Positions 25,101 to 33,616 are shown, numbered from the stretch's first letter. The stretch: 64,000 nucleotides of DNA from Cedecea selenatireducens (GCF_042138895.1 NZ_JBHIKW010000005.1:1-64000), one strand, 5' to 3'. A program made the numbers and translations. The notes: generated by a model not told the origin, from the letters alone.

Positions 25101-25957
25101 AAAACGGCGATGCAATTAGCTTCCGGGGCTGGCCAGACATGCAGCTGCGCTGCGCTGAGTGCTGGCTGTGGGGGCAAAAATATGGCCGCATCGAAGGGGA
25201 TGTGAAGATCAACGGCGATACGCTGCAGCTGGCTAACGGGCTGGTGGATACCGGGTTTGCCCGCCTGACCGCCGACGGCGAGTGGGTGAATAAGCCGGGC
25301 ACCGAGCGCACCTCGCTTAAGGGCAAGCTTAAGGGTGACAAGCTGGACGCTGCGGCCAACTTCTTTGGCGTGAAAACGCCGCTGCAGGGCTCTTCTTTCG
25401 ACGTTGATTACGACCTGCACTGGCGAGCGGTGCCGTGGAAACCTGATGAGGCTTCGCTTAACGGCATTCTGCATACCAGGCTGGGTAAAGGAGAGATCAC
25501 CGACGTCAGCACCGGCCATGCGGGCCAGCTCCTGCGCCTGGTCAGTTTTGACGCCCTGCTTCGCAAGCTGCGCTTCGACTTTAGCGACACCTTTGGCAGC
25601 GGCTTCTATTACGACTCGATTCGCAGCACGGCCTGGATAAAAGACGGCGTATTGCATACTGACGATACGCTGGTGGATGGGTTAGAGGCGGATATCGCCA
25701 TGAAAGGCTCGGTGGATTTAGTCCGCCGCGAGCTGAATATGGAGGCGGTAGTTGCGCCTGAAATCTCCGCCACCGTCGGGGTTGCCGCCGCCTTTGCCGT
25801 TAACCCTATAGTCGGTGCCGCCGTGTTTGCGGCCAGTAAAGTGCTTGGCCCGCTGTGGAGCAAAATTTCCGTCCTGCGCTACAGCATCACCGGCCCGGTC
25901 GACAAACCGCAAATTAATGAAGTGCTGCGCCAGCCACGTACCAGTGAAGCTCACTGA
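22145..25957 (+). CDS. yhdP: AsmA-like phospholipid transport protein YhdP
   Basis: A very large envelope protein that bridges the inner and outer membranes and moves phospholipids outward together with TamB and YdbH. It is 1270 residues (E. coli 1266). There is one N-terminal transmembrane helix (about 5-27), then a long beta-rich repeated chain (DUF3971) forming a hydrophobic groove, and an AsmA-like C-terminal domain with the hydrophobic VAAAFAVNPIVGAAVFAASKVLG stretch near 1218-1240. The start is GTG, with GGAG about 9 bases upstream. It follows rng by 46 bases. Confidence 0.96.
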   Translation: MRRLPGILLLTGVTLVVIVALLVSGLRLVLPHLDAWRPALLDKIEAATGVPVEVSNLRASWENFGPTLDVRDVKAGLKDGGTLSIKRVTLALDVWQSLLNFRWQFRDLTFYQLQMRTNTPLSQNGGDSTLEADKISDLFLRQFDHFDLRDSSLSFLTLSGQRAELSIPQLTWLNGKNRHRAEGQVSLSSFNGQHGVANVRMDLRDENGILNNGKVWLQADDVDVKPWLGRWMEDNVDLKSARFSLEAWMDVKEGDISGGSVWLKKGGASWPGTDSVTHTLSVDNLTAQVSREKSSWQLSIPSTNITLDDQTWPKGSLSVAWIAPQDVGGKQSQRSDELRVRASNMELARFNGLLPIAAKISPQFGDIWTSLQPQGHIDVLALDIPLQQTEQTRMQARWNDVSWKQWKLLPGAEHFSGSVTGSVANGQLNGVMTDAKMPYETVFRAPLEIEKGAATLAWQKNAEGFQLDGKNIDVRARSVWARGDFRYFQPASGDPWLGILAGISTDNGADAWRYFPENLMGKELTDYLSSAIQGGQADNATLVYGGNPHLFPYEHNEGQFEVYVPLRNAKFAFQPDWPALENLDITLDFINNGLWMNSNEVKLGGVTATNLTANIPDYAKEKLLIDADINGPGSAVGPYFKETPLEDSLAAALDELQIGGDVNARLHLDIPLTGEMTTAKGDVRLNNNTLLIKPLDSTLHNLSGKFSFTNGDLQSEAMSASWFNQPVSLNFNTKTGDKDYQIGVNLSGDWQPNKTGVLPKQVNDAVSGNVMWKGDVGITLPYHGSASYKVNLAGDLKNVSSHLPAPVDKKAGTALPLSIAVKGDLKSFNLTGNAGALNHFSSRWLLNKKLTLDRAIWATDSKTVPPLPEQPGVELDLPAMDGAQWLALFSEGAADSVGGSAAFPSAVTLRTPALTLGGQQWHNLSLVSRPVLNGTQVEAQGREINASLSMKNNAPWLATIKYLYFNPNWSVIPGGANGTAPLQVPENGDAISFRGWPDMQLRCAECWLWGQKYGRIEGDVKINGDTLQLANGLVDTGFARLTADGEWVNKPGTERTSLKGKLKGDKLDAAANFFGVKTPLQGSSFDVDYDLHWRAVPWKPDEASLNGILHTRLGKGEITDVSTGHAGQLLRLVSFDALLRKLRFDFSDTFGSGFYYDSIRSTAWIKDGVLHTDDTLVDGLEADIAMKGSVDLVRRELNMEAVVAPEISATVGVAAAFAVNPIVGAAVFAASKVLGPLWSKISVLRYSITGPVDKPQINEVLRQPRTSEAH

Positions 25958-26043
25958 TTTGACGTTAGCGGTTAATTGCCGCAAGCTCCATTAATAAACC
26001 ATTCCTCGCCCAATGGGCGATAAGCAATAAGAGTAGCGAAACG

Positions 26044-27489
26044 ATGAGTCTTAACCTGGTAAGTGAGCAGTTGCTGTCTGCGAATGGCCTAACCCATCAA
26101 GATCTGTTTTCCATCCTCGGCCAGCTGTCCGAGCGCCGCCTCGACTACGGCGATCTCTATTTCCAGTCCAGCTATCATGAATCCTGGGTGCTGGAAGACC
26201 GCATCATTAAAGACGGTTCATGGAATATCGATCAGGGCGTTGGCGTTCGTGCGGTTAGCGGCGAGAAAACCGGGTTTGCCTACGCGGATCAAATTACTTT
26301 GCTGGCGCTGGAGCAGAGCGCTCATGCGGCTCGCAGCATCGTACGCGAGCAGGGCGATGGGCGTGCCCGCACGCTGGGTAACGTGCCGCACAGCGCGCTT
26401 TATACCAGCGCCGATCCGCTGCTCAGCATGACGCGTGAAGAGAAGCTCGACATCCTGAGACGCGTGGACAGCGTCGCACGCGCGGCAGACGCTCGCGTGC
26501 AGGAAGTGAGCGCCAGCCTGACGGGCGTTTATGAGCTGATTCTGGTGGCGGCTACGGACGGAACGCTGGCGGCGGATGTTCGCCCGCTCGTGCGCCTGTC
26601 TGTTAGCGTTCAGGTTGAAGAAGACGGCAAGCGCGAGCGCGGCGCAAGCGGCGGCGGCGGTCGTTTTGGCTATGAATATTTCCTGGAAAGCGTGAACGGT
26701 GAAGTTCGCGCTGATGCCTGGGCTAAAGAAGCTGTACGCATGGCAATGGTTAACCTGTCGGCCGTGGCGGCTCCTGCCGGCATGCTGCCGGTGGTGCTGG
26801 GCGCAGGCTGGCCTGGCGTCCTGCTGCACGAAGCGGTCGGTCACGGCCTGGAAGGCGACTTTAACCGCCGTGGCACCTCGGTCTTCAGCGGCCAGATGGG
26901 CCAACTGGTGGCTTCAGAACTGTGTACCGTGGTGGATGACGGCACGATGGCTAATCGCCGTGGTTCCGTTTCCATTGATGACGAAGGCGTGCCGGGGCAG
27001 TACAACGTGCTGATCGAAAACGGCATTCTTAAAGGTTACATGCAGGACAAGCTGAACGCTCGGCTGATGGGCGTAGCGCCGACAGGCAACGGTCGCCGCG
27101 AGTCTTACGCACATCTGCCTATGCCGCGTATGACCAATACCTACATGCTGGCGGGTAAATCTACCCCGCAGGAGATTATCGAGTCCGTGGACTACGGTAT
27201 TTTTGCGCCAAACTTCGGCGGCGGCCAGGTCGATATCACCTCCGGCAAGTTTGTGTTCTCCACCTCCGAAGCCTACCTGATTGAAAAAGGGAAGGTCACG
27301 AAGGCGGTGAAAGGCGCCACGCTGATTGGCTCCGGCATTGAAACCATGCAGCAGATCTCGATGGTCGGTAACGATCTGGCGCTGGATAACGGCGTCGGCG
27401 TCTGCGGTAAAGAAGGGCAAAGCCTGCCGGTTGGCGTCGGCCAGCCAACCCTGAAGGTCGATAACCTGACCGTGGGCGGTACCGCTTAA
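26044..27489 (+). CDS. tldD: metalloprotease TldD
   Basis: Zinc protease subunit that works with TldE (PmbA) to cut unfolded peptides, CcdA antitoxin and the microcin B17 leader. It is 481 residues. The catalytic motif HEAVGH lies at residues 262-267 within LLHEAVGHGLEGDFNRRG. The third metal ligand is probably a cysteine in the C-terminal half (VGVCGKEGQS). TldE is not in this window, as expected from E. coli, where pmbA is distant. Confidence 0.97.
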   Translation: MSLNLVSEQLLSANGLTHQDLFSILGQLSERRLDYGDLYFQSSYHESWVLEDRIIKDGSWNIDQGVGVRAVSGEKTGFAYADQITLLALEQSAHAARSIVREQGDGRARTLGNVPHSALYTSADPLLSMTREEKLDILRRVDSVARAADARVQEVSASLTGVYELILVAATDGTLAADVRPLVRLSVSVQVEEDGKRERGASGGGGRFGYEYFLESVNGEVRADAWAKEAVRMAMVNLSAVAAPAGMLPVVLGAGWPGVLLHEAVGHGLEGDFNRRGTSVFSGQMGQLVASELCTVVDDGTMANRRGSVSIDDEGVPGQYNVLIENGILKGYMQDKLNARLMGVAPTGNGRRESYAHLPMPRMTNTYMLAGKSTPQEIIESVDYGIFAPNFGGGQVDITSGKFVFSTSEAYLIEKGKVTKAVKGATLIGSGIETMQQISMVGNDLALDNGVGVCGKEGQSLPVGVGQPTLKVDNLTVGGTA

Positions 27490-27507
27490 GTTCATCTGGC
27501 AGCCGGG

Positions 27508-28443
27508 CTAGCCCCGGCTGTTTTCATTTCTCGCCCGCACGCCCTGAAAAAGCTGCGTCACCCGCACGAAATAATCCGTCAGATAGTTAATGCAGACCTC
27601 CACCTTCAGCGGCAGTTTGTCCTTCTCGGTATACAGTGCGTAAACCGGGCGTGGATCGGACTGATAGCGAGGGAACAGGATCTCCAACTCTCCGCTGTTG
27701 ATCTCGTCGATCACCCACATCAGCGGCGCAAACCCGACTCCGGCACCGGCCTTAAGCCAGCGGCTTAACGTCATCGGATCGTTGGTGACAAAGCGACCAT
27801 GCGGGATAACCTTGGTGGAAATCCCTTCCGGCGCGATAAGCTCAAACTCATTGTGCGGACGTACGCTGTATTCGAGCCAGGAATGGTTCGCCAGATCGGC
27901 GGGCTTTTCCGGCGTACCGTGAAGCTGCAGATAGTTTTTCGAGGCGCAGACCACCATCGGCATCGAACCCAGTTTGCGTGAAAACAGGCTGGAATCCTGC
28001 AGAGCACCTACGCGAATCACCAGGTCCAGGCCGTCGGCAATCAGGTCGGGAAAGGGAATACCCGTCACCAGATTTACGGTCAGGCCCGGGTACTCTCTCA
28101 GCATTTCGGTCGTCATGTCGGCGAGGACATTCTGTGCCATAGTTGAAGAGCTACCGATGCGCAGCGTGCCAATTGGCGTGTTGTTAAAGGCGTAGAGCTG
28201 CTCGTGGACTTCCTGCGCCTCGTGCAGCATTTTGCGGCAGCCCTGATAATAGATTTTGCCCGCTTCGGTCAGGCCGATGCTTCGGGTGCTGCGGTTGAGC
28301 AGTTTCACCTGCAGCTCATCTTCCAGTTTGGACACGATCTGGCTGATGGAAGAGACGCTCATTTGTAGCTGCCTTGCGGCGGCGGTGTAGGAGCCAAGTT
28401 CAACCACTTTGGCAAACACCGACATGCGTTTAAGTCGTTCCAT
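27508..28443 (-). CDS. aaeR: LysR-type regulator AaeR
   Basis: Activator of the divergent aaeXAB efflux operon, responding to aromatic carboxylic acids such as p-hydroxybenzoate. It is 311 residues. An N-terminal winged helix-turn-helix (MERLKRMSVFAKVVELGSYTAAARQLQMSVSSISQIVSKLE, about 1-60) precedes a periplasmic-binding-like effector domain (about 90-295). Two inverted repeats and a CRP-like site lie in the 177-base gap to aaeX; one palindrome is only 2 bases from its start codon, suggesting autoregulation. Confidence 0.94.
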   Translation of the reverse strand: MERLKRMSVFAKVVELGSYTAAARQLQMSVSSISQIVSKLEDELQVKLLNRSTRSIGLTEAGKIYYQGCRKMLHEAQEVHEQLYAFNNTPIGTLRIGSSSTMAQNVLADMTTEMLREYPGLTVNLVTGIPFPDLIADGLDLVIRVGALQDSSLFSRKLGSMPMVVCASKNYLQLHGTPEKPADLANHSWLEYSVRPHNEFELIAPEGISTKVIPHGRFVTNDPMTLSRWLKAGAGVGFAPLMWVIDEINSGELEILFPRYQSDPRPVYALYTEKDKLPLKVEVCINYLTDYFVRVTQLFQGVRARNENSRG

Positions 28444-28445
28444 TG

Positions 28446-28460
28446 TTCACTCTGAGTGAA
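28446..28460. promoter_or_regulatory. perfect palindrome at the aaeR start
   Basis: TTCACTC-T-GAGTGAA, 7-base arms with one central base, 2 bases upstream of the aaeR start codon. It is a candidate operator for autoregulation of aaeR. The protein that binds it is inferred, not shown. Confidence 0.45.
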
Positions 28461-28461
28461 A

Positions 28462-28477
28462 AGTGATTTAGATCACA
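28462..28477. promoter_or_regulatory. CRP-like site between aaeR and aaeX
   Basis: AGTGA-TTTAGA-TCACA matches the CRP consensus TGTGA-N6-TCACA at 9 of 10 positions. It suggests that cAMP-CRP controls aaeR and/or aaeXAB. Confidence 0.6.
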
Positions 28478-28499
28478 TATTATAGATAACAGGGTAACA

Positions 28500-28529
28500 G
28501 TTACGTTAATATATTATTATTAACATAAC
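28500..28529. promoter_or_regulatory. 12-bp inverted repeat upstream of aaeXAB
   Basis: Arms 28500-28511 (GTTACGTTAATA) and 28518-28529 (TATTAACATAAC) pair at 11 of 12 positions around a 6-base AT spacer. The spacing and AT content suit a LysR-type regulator, so this is the best candidate for the AaeR activation site. Confidence 0.5.
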
Positions 28530-28620
28530 TCATACCGCACGCTCGCCCGCCTTTTCTGGCCTTTCCGTCGCGGTTTGTCGTCGAGTTATGTATCGCCTGC
28601 ATTATCTTATCAAGGTCAAA

Positions 28621-28824
28621 ATGAGTCTATTTCCGGTAATCGTAATATTCGGTCTTTCGTTTCCGCCGATATTCTTCGAGTTAATTCTGTCGCTCGCCGC
28701 GTTCTGGCTGGCGCGTCGGCTGCTGACCCCAACCGGCATCTATGATTTTGTCTGGCACCCTGCATTATTCAATACAGCGCTCTATTGCTGCCTTTTTTAT
28801 CTGATTTCGCGTTTGTTCGTTTGA
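28621..28824 (+). CDS. aaeX: small membrane protein AaeX
   Basis: A 67-residue DUF1656 protein with two transmembrane helices, the first gene of the aae efflux operon. Its exact role is unknown. I use ATG 28621 (MSLFPVIVIFGLSFPPIFFE) because it matches the E. coli protein and has AAGGT 6 bases upstream. The C-terminal half, TPTGIYDFVWHPALFNTALYCCLFYLISRLFV, is highly conserved. aaeA follows after 7 bases. Confidence 0.95.
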   Translation: MSLFPVIVIFGLSFPPIFFELILSLAAFWLARRLLTPTGIYDFVWHPALFNTALYCCLFYLISRLFV

Positions 28825-28831
28825 GGTTGAT

Positions 28832-29764
28832 GTGAAAATACTAACAAGAAACATAACCCGTACCGCTATCACGCTTCTGCTGGTGCTGCTGGCCTTCATC
28901 GCTATTTTCCGGGCGTGGGTGTTTTATACCGAATCCCCGTGGACGCGTGACGCGCGTTTCACCGCTGACGTCGTCGCAATCGCGCCGGACGTGTCCGGAC
29001 TTATCACTACCGTTGACGTTCATGACAACCAATTGGTGAAAAAAGACCAGGTGCTGTTTACCATCGACCAGCCTCGCTATCAAAAAGCGCTCGAACAGGC
29101 CGAAGCCGATGTGGCCTATTATCAGGCGCTGGCATCAGAGAAACGCCGTGAAGCCGGCAGGCGTAATACGCTTGGTATTCAGGCGATGTCGCGCGAAGAG
29201 ATTGACCAGTCGAACAACCTGCTGCAAACCGTGTTGCACCAGCTGGATAAAGCGCAGGCGACGCGTGACCTGGCCAAACTCGATCTGCAGCGCACGGTTA
29301 TTCGTGCCCCGGCTGACGGCTGGGTGACTAACCTTAACGTGCATACCGGCGAGTTTATTAATCGTGGCGCGACGTCCGTGGCGCTGGTGAAACAGAATTC
29401 ATTCTACATCCTTGCCTACATGGAAGAGACCAAGCTTGAGGGGATTCGCCCGGGCTATCGCGTGCAGATTACTCCGCTTGGCAGCAACCGCGTGCTGCGC
29501 GGCAGCGTTGACAGCATTTCTGCCGGGGTGACTAACGCCAGCAGTACCAGCGATGCAAAAGGCATGGCGACGGTTGATTCTAACCTCGAGTGGGTTCGTC
29601 TTGCTCAGCGCGTGCCGGTCAGGATTCGCCTCGATGAACAGATGGGGAATTTGTATCCTGCCGGGACTACCGCGACCGTTGTAGTCACCGGTGAAAAAGA
29701 CCGTAAAGCGGAAAATGACTCGGCGTTTATCAAGCTGATGCATCGCCTGCGCGAGTTCGGTTAA
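28832..29764 (+). CDS. aaeA: p-hydroxybenzoic acid efflux pump, membrane fusion subunit AaeA
   Basis: Periplasmic adaptor of the HlyD type, 310 residues, that joins AaeB to an outer-membrane exit path. One N-terminal transmembrane helix (about 11-31) is followed by a split biotinyl-lipoyl domain (DVSGLITTVDVHDNQLVKKDQVLFTID and RTVIRAPADGWVTNLNVHTGEFI) enclosing an alpha-helical hairpin, then beta-barrel segments. It starts with GTG after GAGG. The pump acts as a relief valve for aromatic acids in E. coli. Confidence 0.96.
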   Translation: MKILTRNITRTAITLLLVLLAFIAIFRAWVFYTESPWTRDARFTADVVAIAPDVSGLITTVDVHDNQLVKKDQVLFTIDQPRYQKALEQAEADVAYYQALASEKRREAGRRNTLGIQAMSREEIDQSNNLLQTVLHQLDKAQATRDLAKLDLQRTVIRAPADGWVTNLNVHTGEFINRGATSVALVKQNSFYILAYMEETKLEGIRPGYRVQITPLGSNRVLRGSVDSISAGVTNASSTSDAKGMATVDSNLEWVRLAQRVPVRIRLDEQMGNLYPAGTTATVVVTGEKDRKAENDSAFIKLMHRLREFG

Positions 29765-29774
29765 GCAGGCCGCT

Positions 29775-31736
29775 ATGTATAACATTTCCAGGCTTCACCT
29801 CCGCTTTGCGATAAAGCTCGCCTTTGCCATCGTGCTGGCGGTGTTTGTCGGCTTCCATTTTGAGCTGGAAACGCCGCGTTGGGCGGTGCTGACCGCCGCC
29901 ATTGTTGCAGCCGGGCCCGCCTTTGCCGCCGGCGGGGAGCCCTATTCCGGGGCGATACGCTACCGCGGGATGCTGCGTATTATCGGGACGTTTATCGGCT
30001 GTGCTGCCGCGCTGGTTATCATCATTACCCTGATTCGTGCGCCGGTCGTTATGCTGCTGGTGTGCTGTATCTGGGCCGGATTCTGCACCTGGATCTCTTC
30101 GCTTGTTCGCGTCGAAAACTCTTACGCCTGGGGGCTCGCTGGCTACACCGCGCTGATTATCGTGGTCACTATCCAGGTTGCTCCGCTGACTACGCCGCAG
30201 TTTGCCGTTGAGCGCTGCAGCGAAATCGTCATCGGGATTGTCTGTGCCATCGTCGCTGACCTGCTGTTCTCGCCGCGCTCGATCAAGCAGGAGATAGACC
30301 GGGAGCTGGACAACCTGCTGGTGGATCAGTACCGCCTGATGCAGCTTTGTATTGCCCACGGAGAGAAAGAAGAGGTCGATAAAGCCTGGAGCGGGCTGGT
30401 GCGTAAGGTGACCGCGCTCAACGGAATGCGCGCCAACCTGAATATGGAGTCTGCCCGCTGGTCGAAGGCCAATCGCCGCCTGAAAGCGATTAATACGCTT
30501 TCGCTGACGATGATCACTCAGGCCTGTGAAACGTTCCTCATTCAGAACACCCGACCGGAATACGTCACGCCGGAATTTCGACAGCTTTTCGCCGCCGAAG
30601 TGGAAACCGCCGACGACGTTTATAAGCGCATGAAGGTGTTGCGCAGGGCGATTTCCGTGATGGGCGAAAAGGCCACGCCGGTTACCATTGGCTCCTGGGT
30701 TTCGGCCTCTACCCGTTTTCTGCTGCTGAAGCGAGGCTTTATCAGTAATACCCGGGTCAGCGCGATTGAAGAGGAAGTGCTGAACGGCGAGGCTGTGGTG
30801 AAGGTAGAATCCGCCGAAGGCCACCACGCGATGATTAACTTCTGGCGTACGACGATTTCGTGCGTGCTCGGAAGTCTGTTCTGGCTGTGGACCGGCTGGA
30901 CGTCCGGCAGCGGTGCCATGGTGATGATTGCGGTGGTTACCGCGCTGGCGATGCGCCTGCCTAACCCGCGGATGGTTTCGCTCGACTTCCTTTACGGCAT
31001 GCTGGTGGCGCTGCCGCTGGGGGCGTTTTACTTCCTGGTTATTCTGCCGTCGACTCAGCAAAGTATGCTGTTGCTGTGCGTCAGCCTTGCCCTGCTCGGC
31101 TTCTTCATGGGGATTGAGGTACAAAAACGGCGATTGGGTTCAATGGGGGCGTTGGCCGGGACGATCAACATCATCGTGCTGGATAACCCGATGACTTTCC
31201 ATTTCAGCACATTCCTGGACAGCGCGCTGGGGCAGATCGTCGGCTGCTTCCTGGCGATGATGGTGATCCTGCTGATCCGCGATAATTCCAAAGAGCGAAC
31301 CGGCCGTACGCTGCTGAATCAGTTTGTCTCTGCTGCCGTTTCGGCGCTGACGACCAATAACGCTCGCCGCAAAGAGAACCATCTGCCCGCGCTGTATCAG
31401 CAGCTGTTTTTACTGCTGAATATGTTCCCCGGCGACATCGATCGTTATCGCCTGGCGCTGACCCTGATAATCGCTCATCAGCGCCTGCGGGATGCGCCTA
31501 TCCCGGTGAATGACGATCTTTCTGCCTTCCACCGACAGCTGCGTAAAACGGCTGATAAAGTTATTTCTGCTAACAGCGATGATAAGCGAGAGCTCTATTA
31601 CCAAAGGCTTTTAGGCGAGCTTGAAATCTATCAAGAGAAGCTTCGTCTGTGGGAAGCTCCGCTGCAGGTCACCGAGCCGGTGAAGCGGCTGGCGGACATT
31701 TTGCACCGCTATCGGCACACGCTAATTAACGCCTGA
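29775..31736 (+). CDS. aaeB: p-hydroxybenzoic acid efflux pump, inner-membrane subunit AaeB
   Basis: Inner-membrane exporter of the aromatic acid exporter (FUSC) family, 653 residues (E. coli 655). Two hydrophobic blocks of about five or six helices (roughly 12-165 and 355-505) are each followed by a cytoplasmic helical part. The LIRDNSKERTGRTLLNQFVSAAVSALTTN region follows the second block. It lies 10 bases after aaeA, and a terminator follows. Confidence 0.96.
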   Translation: MYNISRLHLRFAIKLAFAIVLAVFVGFHFELETPRWAVLTAAIVAAGPAFAAGGEPYSGAIRYRGMLRIIGTFIGCAAALVIIITLIRAPVVMLLVCCIWAGFCTWISSLVRVENSYAWGLAGYTALIIVVTIQVAPLTTPQFAVERCSEIVIGIVCAIVADLLFSPRSIKQEIDRELDNLLVDQYRLMQLCIAHGEKEEVDKAWSGLVRKVTALNGMRANLNMESARWSKANRRLKAINTLSLTMITQACETFLIQNTRPEYVTPEFRQLFAAEVETADDVYKRMKVLRRAISVMGEKATPVTIGSWVSASTRFLLLKRGFISNTRVSAIEEEVLNGEAVVKVESAEGHHAMINFWRTTISCVLGSLFWLWTGWTSGSGAMVMIAVVTALAMRLPNPRMVSLDFLYGMLVALPLGAFYFLVILPSTQQSMLLLCVSLALLGFFMGIEVQKRRLGSMGALAGTINIIVLDNPMTFHFSTFLDSALGQIVGCFLAMMVILLIRDNSKERTGRTLLNQFVSAAVSALTTNNARRKENHLPALYQQLFLLLNMFPGDIDRYRLALTLIIAHQRLRDAPIPVNDDLSAFHRQLRKTADKVISANSDDKRELYYQRLLGELEIYQEKLRLWEAPLQVTEPVKRLADILHRYRHTLINA

Positions 31737-31756
31737 GCCCAACCCTTGCACTGAGA

Positions 31757-31780
31757 GCCGACGCCTGCGTCGGCTTTTTT
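31757..31780 (+). terminator. aaeXAB terminator
   Basis: GCCGACGC/GCGTCGGC, an 8-bp perfect stem with a 2-base spacer, then six T. It separates aaeXAB from the following dehydrogenase gene. Confidence 0.9.
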
Positions 31781-31834
31781 CTATCTATACTTAACTGCGG
31801 TTACTGGGATGAACACTTAACAACAGGAGAAATT

Positions 31835-33289
31835 ATGACGAATGAACCCCTCCAGCAAAGTGAGCTCTTCAAAACCGGATATCTGGTAGACGGCAAGTGG
31901 CACACGCTCGGTGAAACCTTTGATGTGCTGAATCCTGCGACGGGAGAAGTGGTGGCTAAAGTGGCGAAGGCAGGCAAGCACGAAGCCGAAGCCGCGATTG
32001 CTGCCGCCAGTAAAGCGTTCCCCGCCTGGCGGGAGAAAACCGCCAAACAGCGCTCTGAAATCCTCTATCGCTGGTTTGAACTCATTCTGAAAAACAAAAG
32101 CTGGCTCGCCAGGCTGATGACTCTTGAGCAGGGAAAGCCGCTCAAAGAGGCCGAAGGTGAAGTCGACTATGCGGCAAGCTTCATTCAATGGTTTGCTGAA
32201 CAGGCCAAACGTGCGAACGGTGAAGTTATTCCTCCGGCCAGGCCTGGCTCTCGCATCCTGGCCACGCGCGAACCTGTCGGCGTTGTGGCGGCGATCACGC
32301 CGTGGAATTTCCCCATGGCTATGCTGACCCGCAAGCTCGGACCCGCTCTGGCCGCGGGCTGTACCGGAGTGATAAAACCTGCCAATAACACGCCTCTTTC
32401 CGCCTTTGCGCTGCTGGAGCTGGCAACGCAGGCAGGCGTGCCGAAAGGTGTACTTAACGCGGTGGCAGGGAACACGCAGGAAATCAGCGATGCCATTATG
32501 GCCAGCCAGCAGGTGCGCAAAATCTCCTTTACAGGTTCAACGGCGGTGGGCAAAACGCTGATGCGTAACGCTGCGGAAACAATGAAGAAAGTGTCGATGG
32601 AGCTGGGGGGCAATGCGCCTTATATCGTGTTTGATGATGCCGATATCGACGCTGCGGTGAAGGGAGCCATTGCCAACAAGTTCCGCAATGCGGGCCAGGT
32701 CTGCGTCAGCGTTAACCGCTTCTTTATCCAGCAGGGCGTGTACGACAGCTTTGTGAATAAGCTTGCGGAAGAGGTCAAAAAACTGAAGGTGGGCAATGGC
32801 CTGGAAGACGGCGTTGTCGTGGGGCCGCTGATTGAGTCGTCCGCGGTAGATAAGGTGCGTGAACACGTGGAGGACGCGCTGGCAAAAGGCGGTAAGGCGC
32901 TTGTCGGTGGTAAACCTCACCAGCTCGGCGGCAACTTTTGGCAGCCTACGGTCATCATCGACGCTAATGACGAGATGAAGCTGGCTAAGGAAGAGACATT
33001 TGGCCCGCTGGCGGCCTGCTTTAGCTTTAAAACGGAAGAGGAAGTTATCGAGCGGGCGAACAATACGCCATTTGGGCTTGCGGCTTATTTCTACACCCAG
33101 AACTTACAGCGCGTATTCCGCGTCTCACAGGCGCTGGAAAGTGGCATGGTTGGGATAAATGAATGCGCTGTCTCAACGGAGCTTGGGCCATTCGGCGGGG
33201 TGAAAGAGTCCGGGTTAGGGCGTGAAGGTTCCGTGCTGGGGCTGGAAGAGTTCCTGGAAGTGAAAACGTTACACATTGGCGGGCTTTAG
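31835..33289 (+). CDS. NAD(P)-dependent aldehyde dehydrogenase, succinate-semialdehyde type
   Basis: Oxidises an aldehyde, most likely succinate semialdehyde, to the acid. It is 484 residues, the GabD/Sad length. Visible are the cofactor segment TPWNFPMAMLTRKLGPALAAGC with Lys181 in VIKPANNTPLSA, the glycine motif FTGSTAVGK, the general base Glu256 in MELGGN and the nucleophile Cys290 in NAGQVCVS. It has its own AGGAGA ribosome-binding site and is separated from aaeB by a terminator, so it is a separate unit. E. coli K-12 has no gene here. Without neighbours from GABA metabolism the true substrate is uncertain; aromatic or other semialdehydes are possible. Confidence 0.85.
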   Translation: MTNEPLQQSELFKTGYLVDGKWHTLGETFDVLNPATGEVVAKVAKAGKHEAEAAIAAASKAFPAWREKTAKQRSEILYRWFELILKNKSWLARLMTLEQGKPLKEAEGEVDYAASFIQWFAEQAKRANGEVIPPARPGSRILATREPVGVVAAITPWNFPMAMLTRKLGPALAAGCTGVIKPANNTPLSAFALLELATQAGVPKGVLNAVAGNTQEISDAIMASQQVRKISFTGSTAVGKTLMRNAAETMKKVSMELGGNAPYIVFDDADIDAAVKGAIANKFRNAGQVCVSVNRFFIQQGVYDSFVNKLAEEVKKLKVGNGLEDGVVVGPLIESSAVDKVREHVEDALAKGGKALVGGKPHQLGGNFWQPTVIIDANDEMKLAKEETFGPLAACFSFKTEEEVIERANNTPFGLAAYFYTQNLQRVFRVSQALESGMVGINECAVSTELGPFGGVKESGLGREGSVLGLEEFLEVKTLHIGGL

Positions 33290-33325
33290 CCCCACCGCTT
33301 GCTTTAAAGGGTCAGGACGGCAGCG

Positions 33326-33598
33326 ATGAAAAAATTTACTTTTGATTTTAGCCACATCGACGACAACCCTGCTTTCTATCGCCAGTTTGCGGAGCAGCTC
33401 GCTTTGCGTAAGGAGCAGGTCCATGACCTGGATAGCCTGTGGGAAGTGGTCACGGCGTCAATGCTGCCGCTTCCCGTCGAGATCGAGTTTGCGCATTTAC
33501 CGGAGAGCAAACGGCGCAGATTCGGCGCACTCATCCTGCTGTTTGACGAGGCTGAAGAGGAGCTGGAGGGCCAGCTTCGCTTTAATATCCACGGCTAA
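33326..33598 (+). CDS. yhcO: barstar-family protein YhcO
   Basis: A 90-residue protein of the barstar (barnase inhibitor) family. It has the family core DLDSLWEVVTASMLPLPVEIEFAHLPESKRRRFGALILLFDEAEEEL. Barstars bind ribonucleases of the barnase type, but no such nuclease is encoded nearby. The E. coli homologue is uncharacterised in detail. It follows the dehydrogenase by 36 bases and may be co-transcribed with it. Confidence 0.92.
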   Translation: MKKFTFDFSHIDDNPAFYRQFAEQLALRKEQVHDLDSLWEVVTASMLPLPVEIEFAHLPESKRRRFGALILLFDEAEEELEGQLRFNIHG

Positions 33599-33616
33599 TG
33601 CGTAAGGCGCAGGCAT

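Noticed and set aside
29730..31124. A 464-codon minus-strand frame opposite aaeB
   Set aside because: It is rich in Gln, Arg and His, typical of a shadow of a membrane-protein gene, and overlaps aaeB completely.
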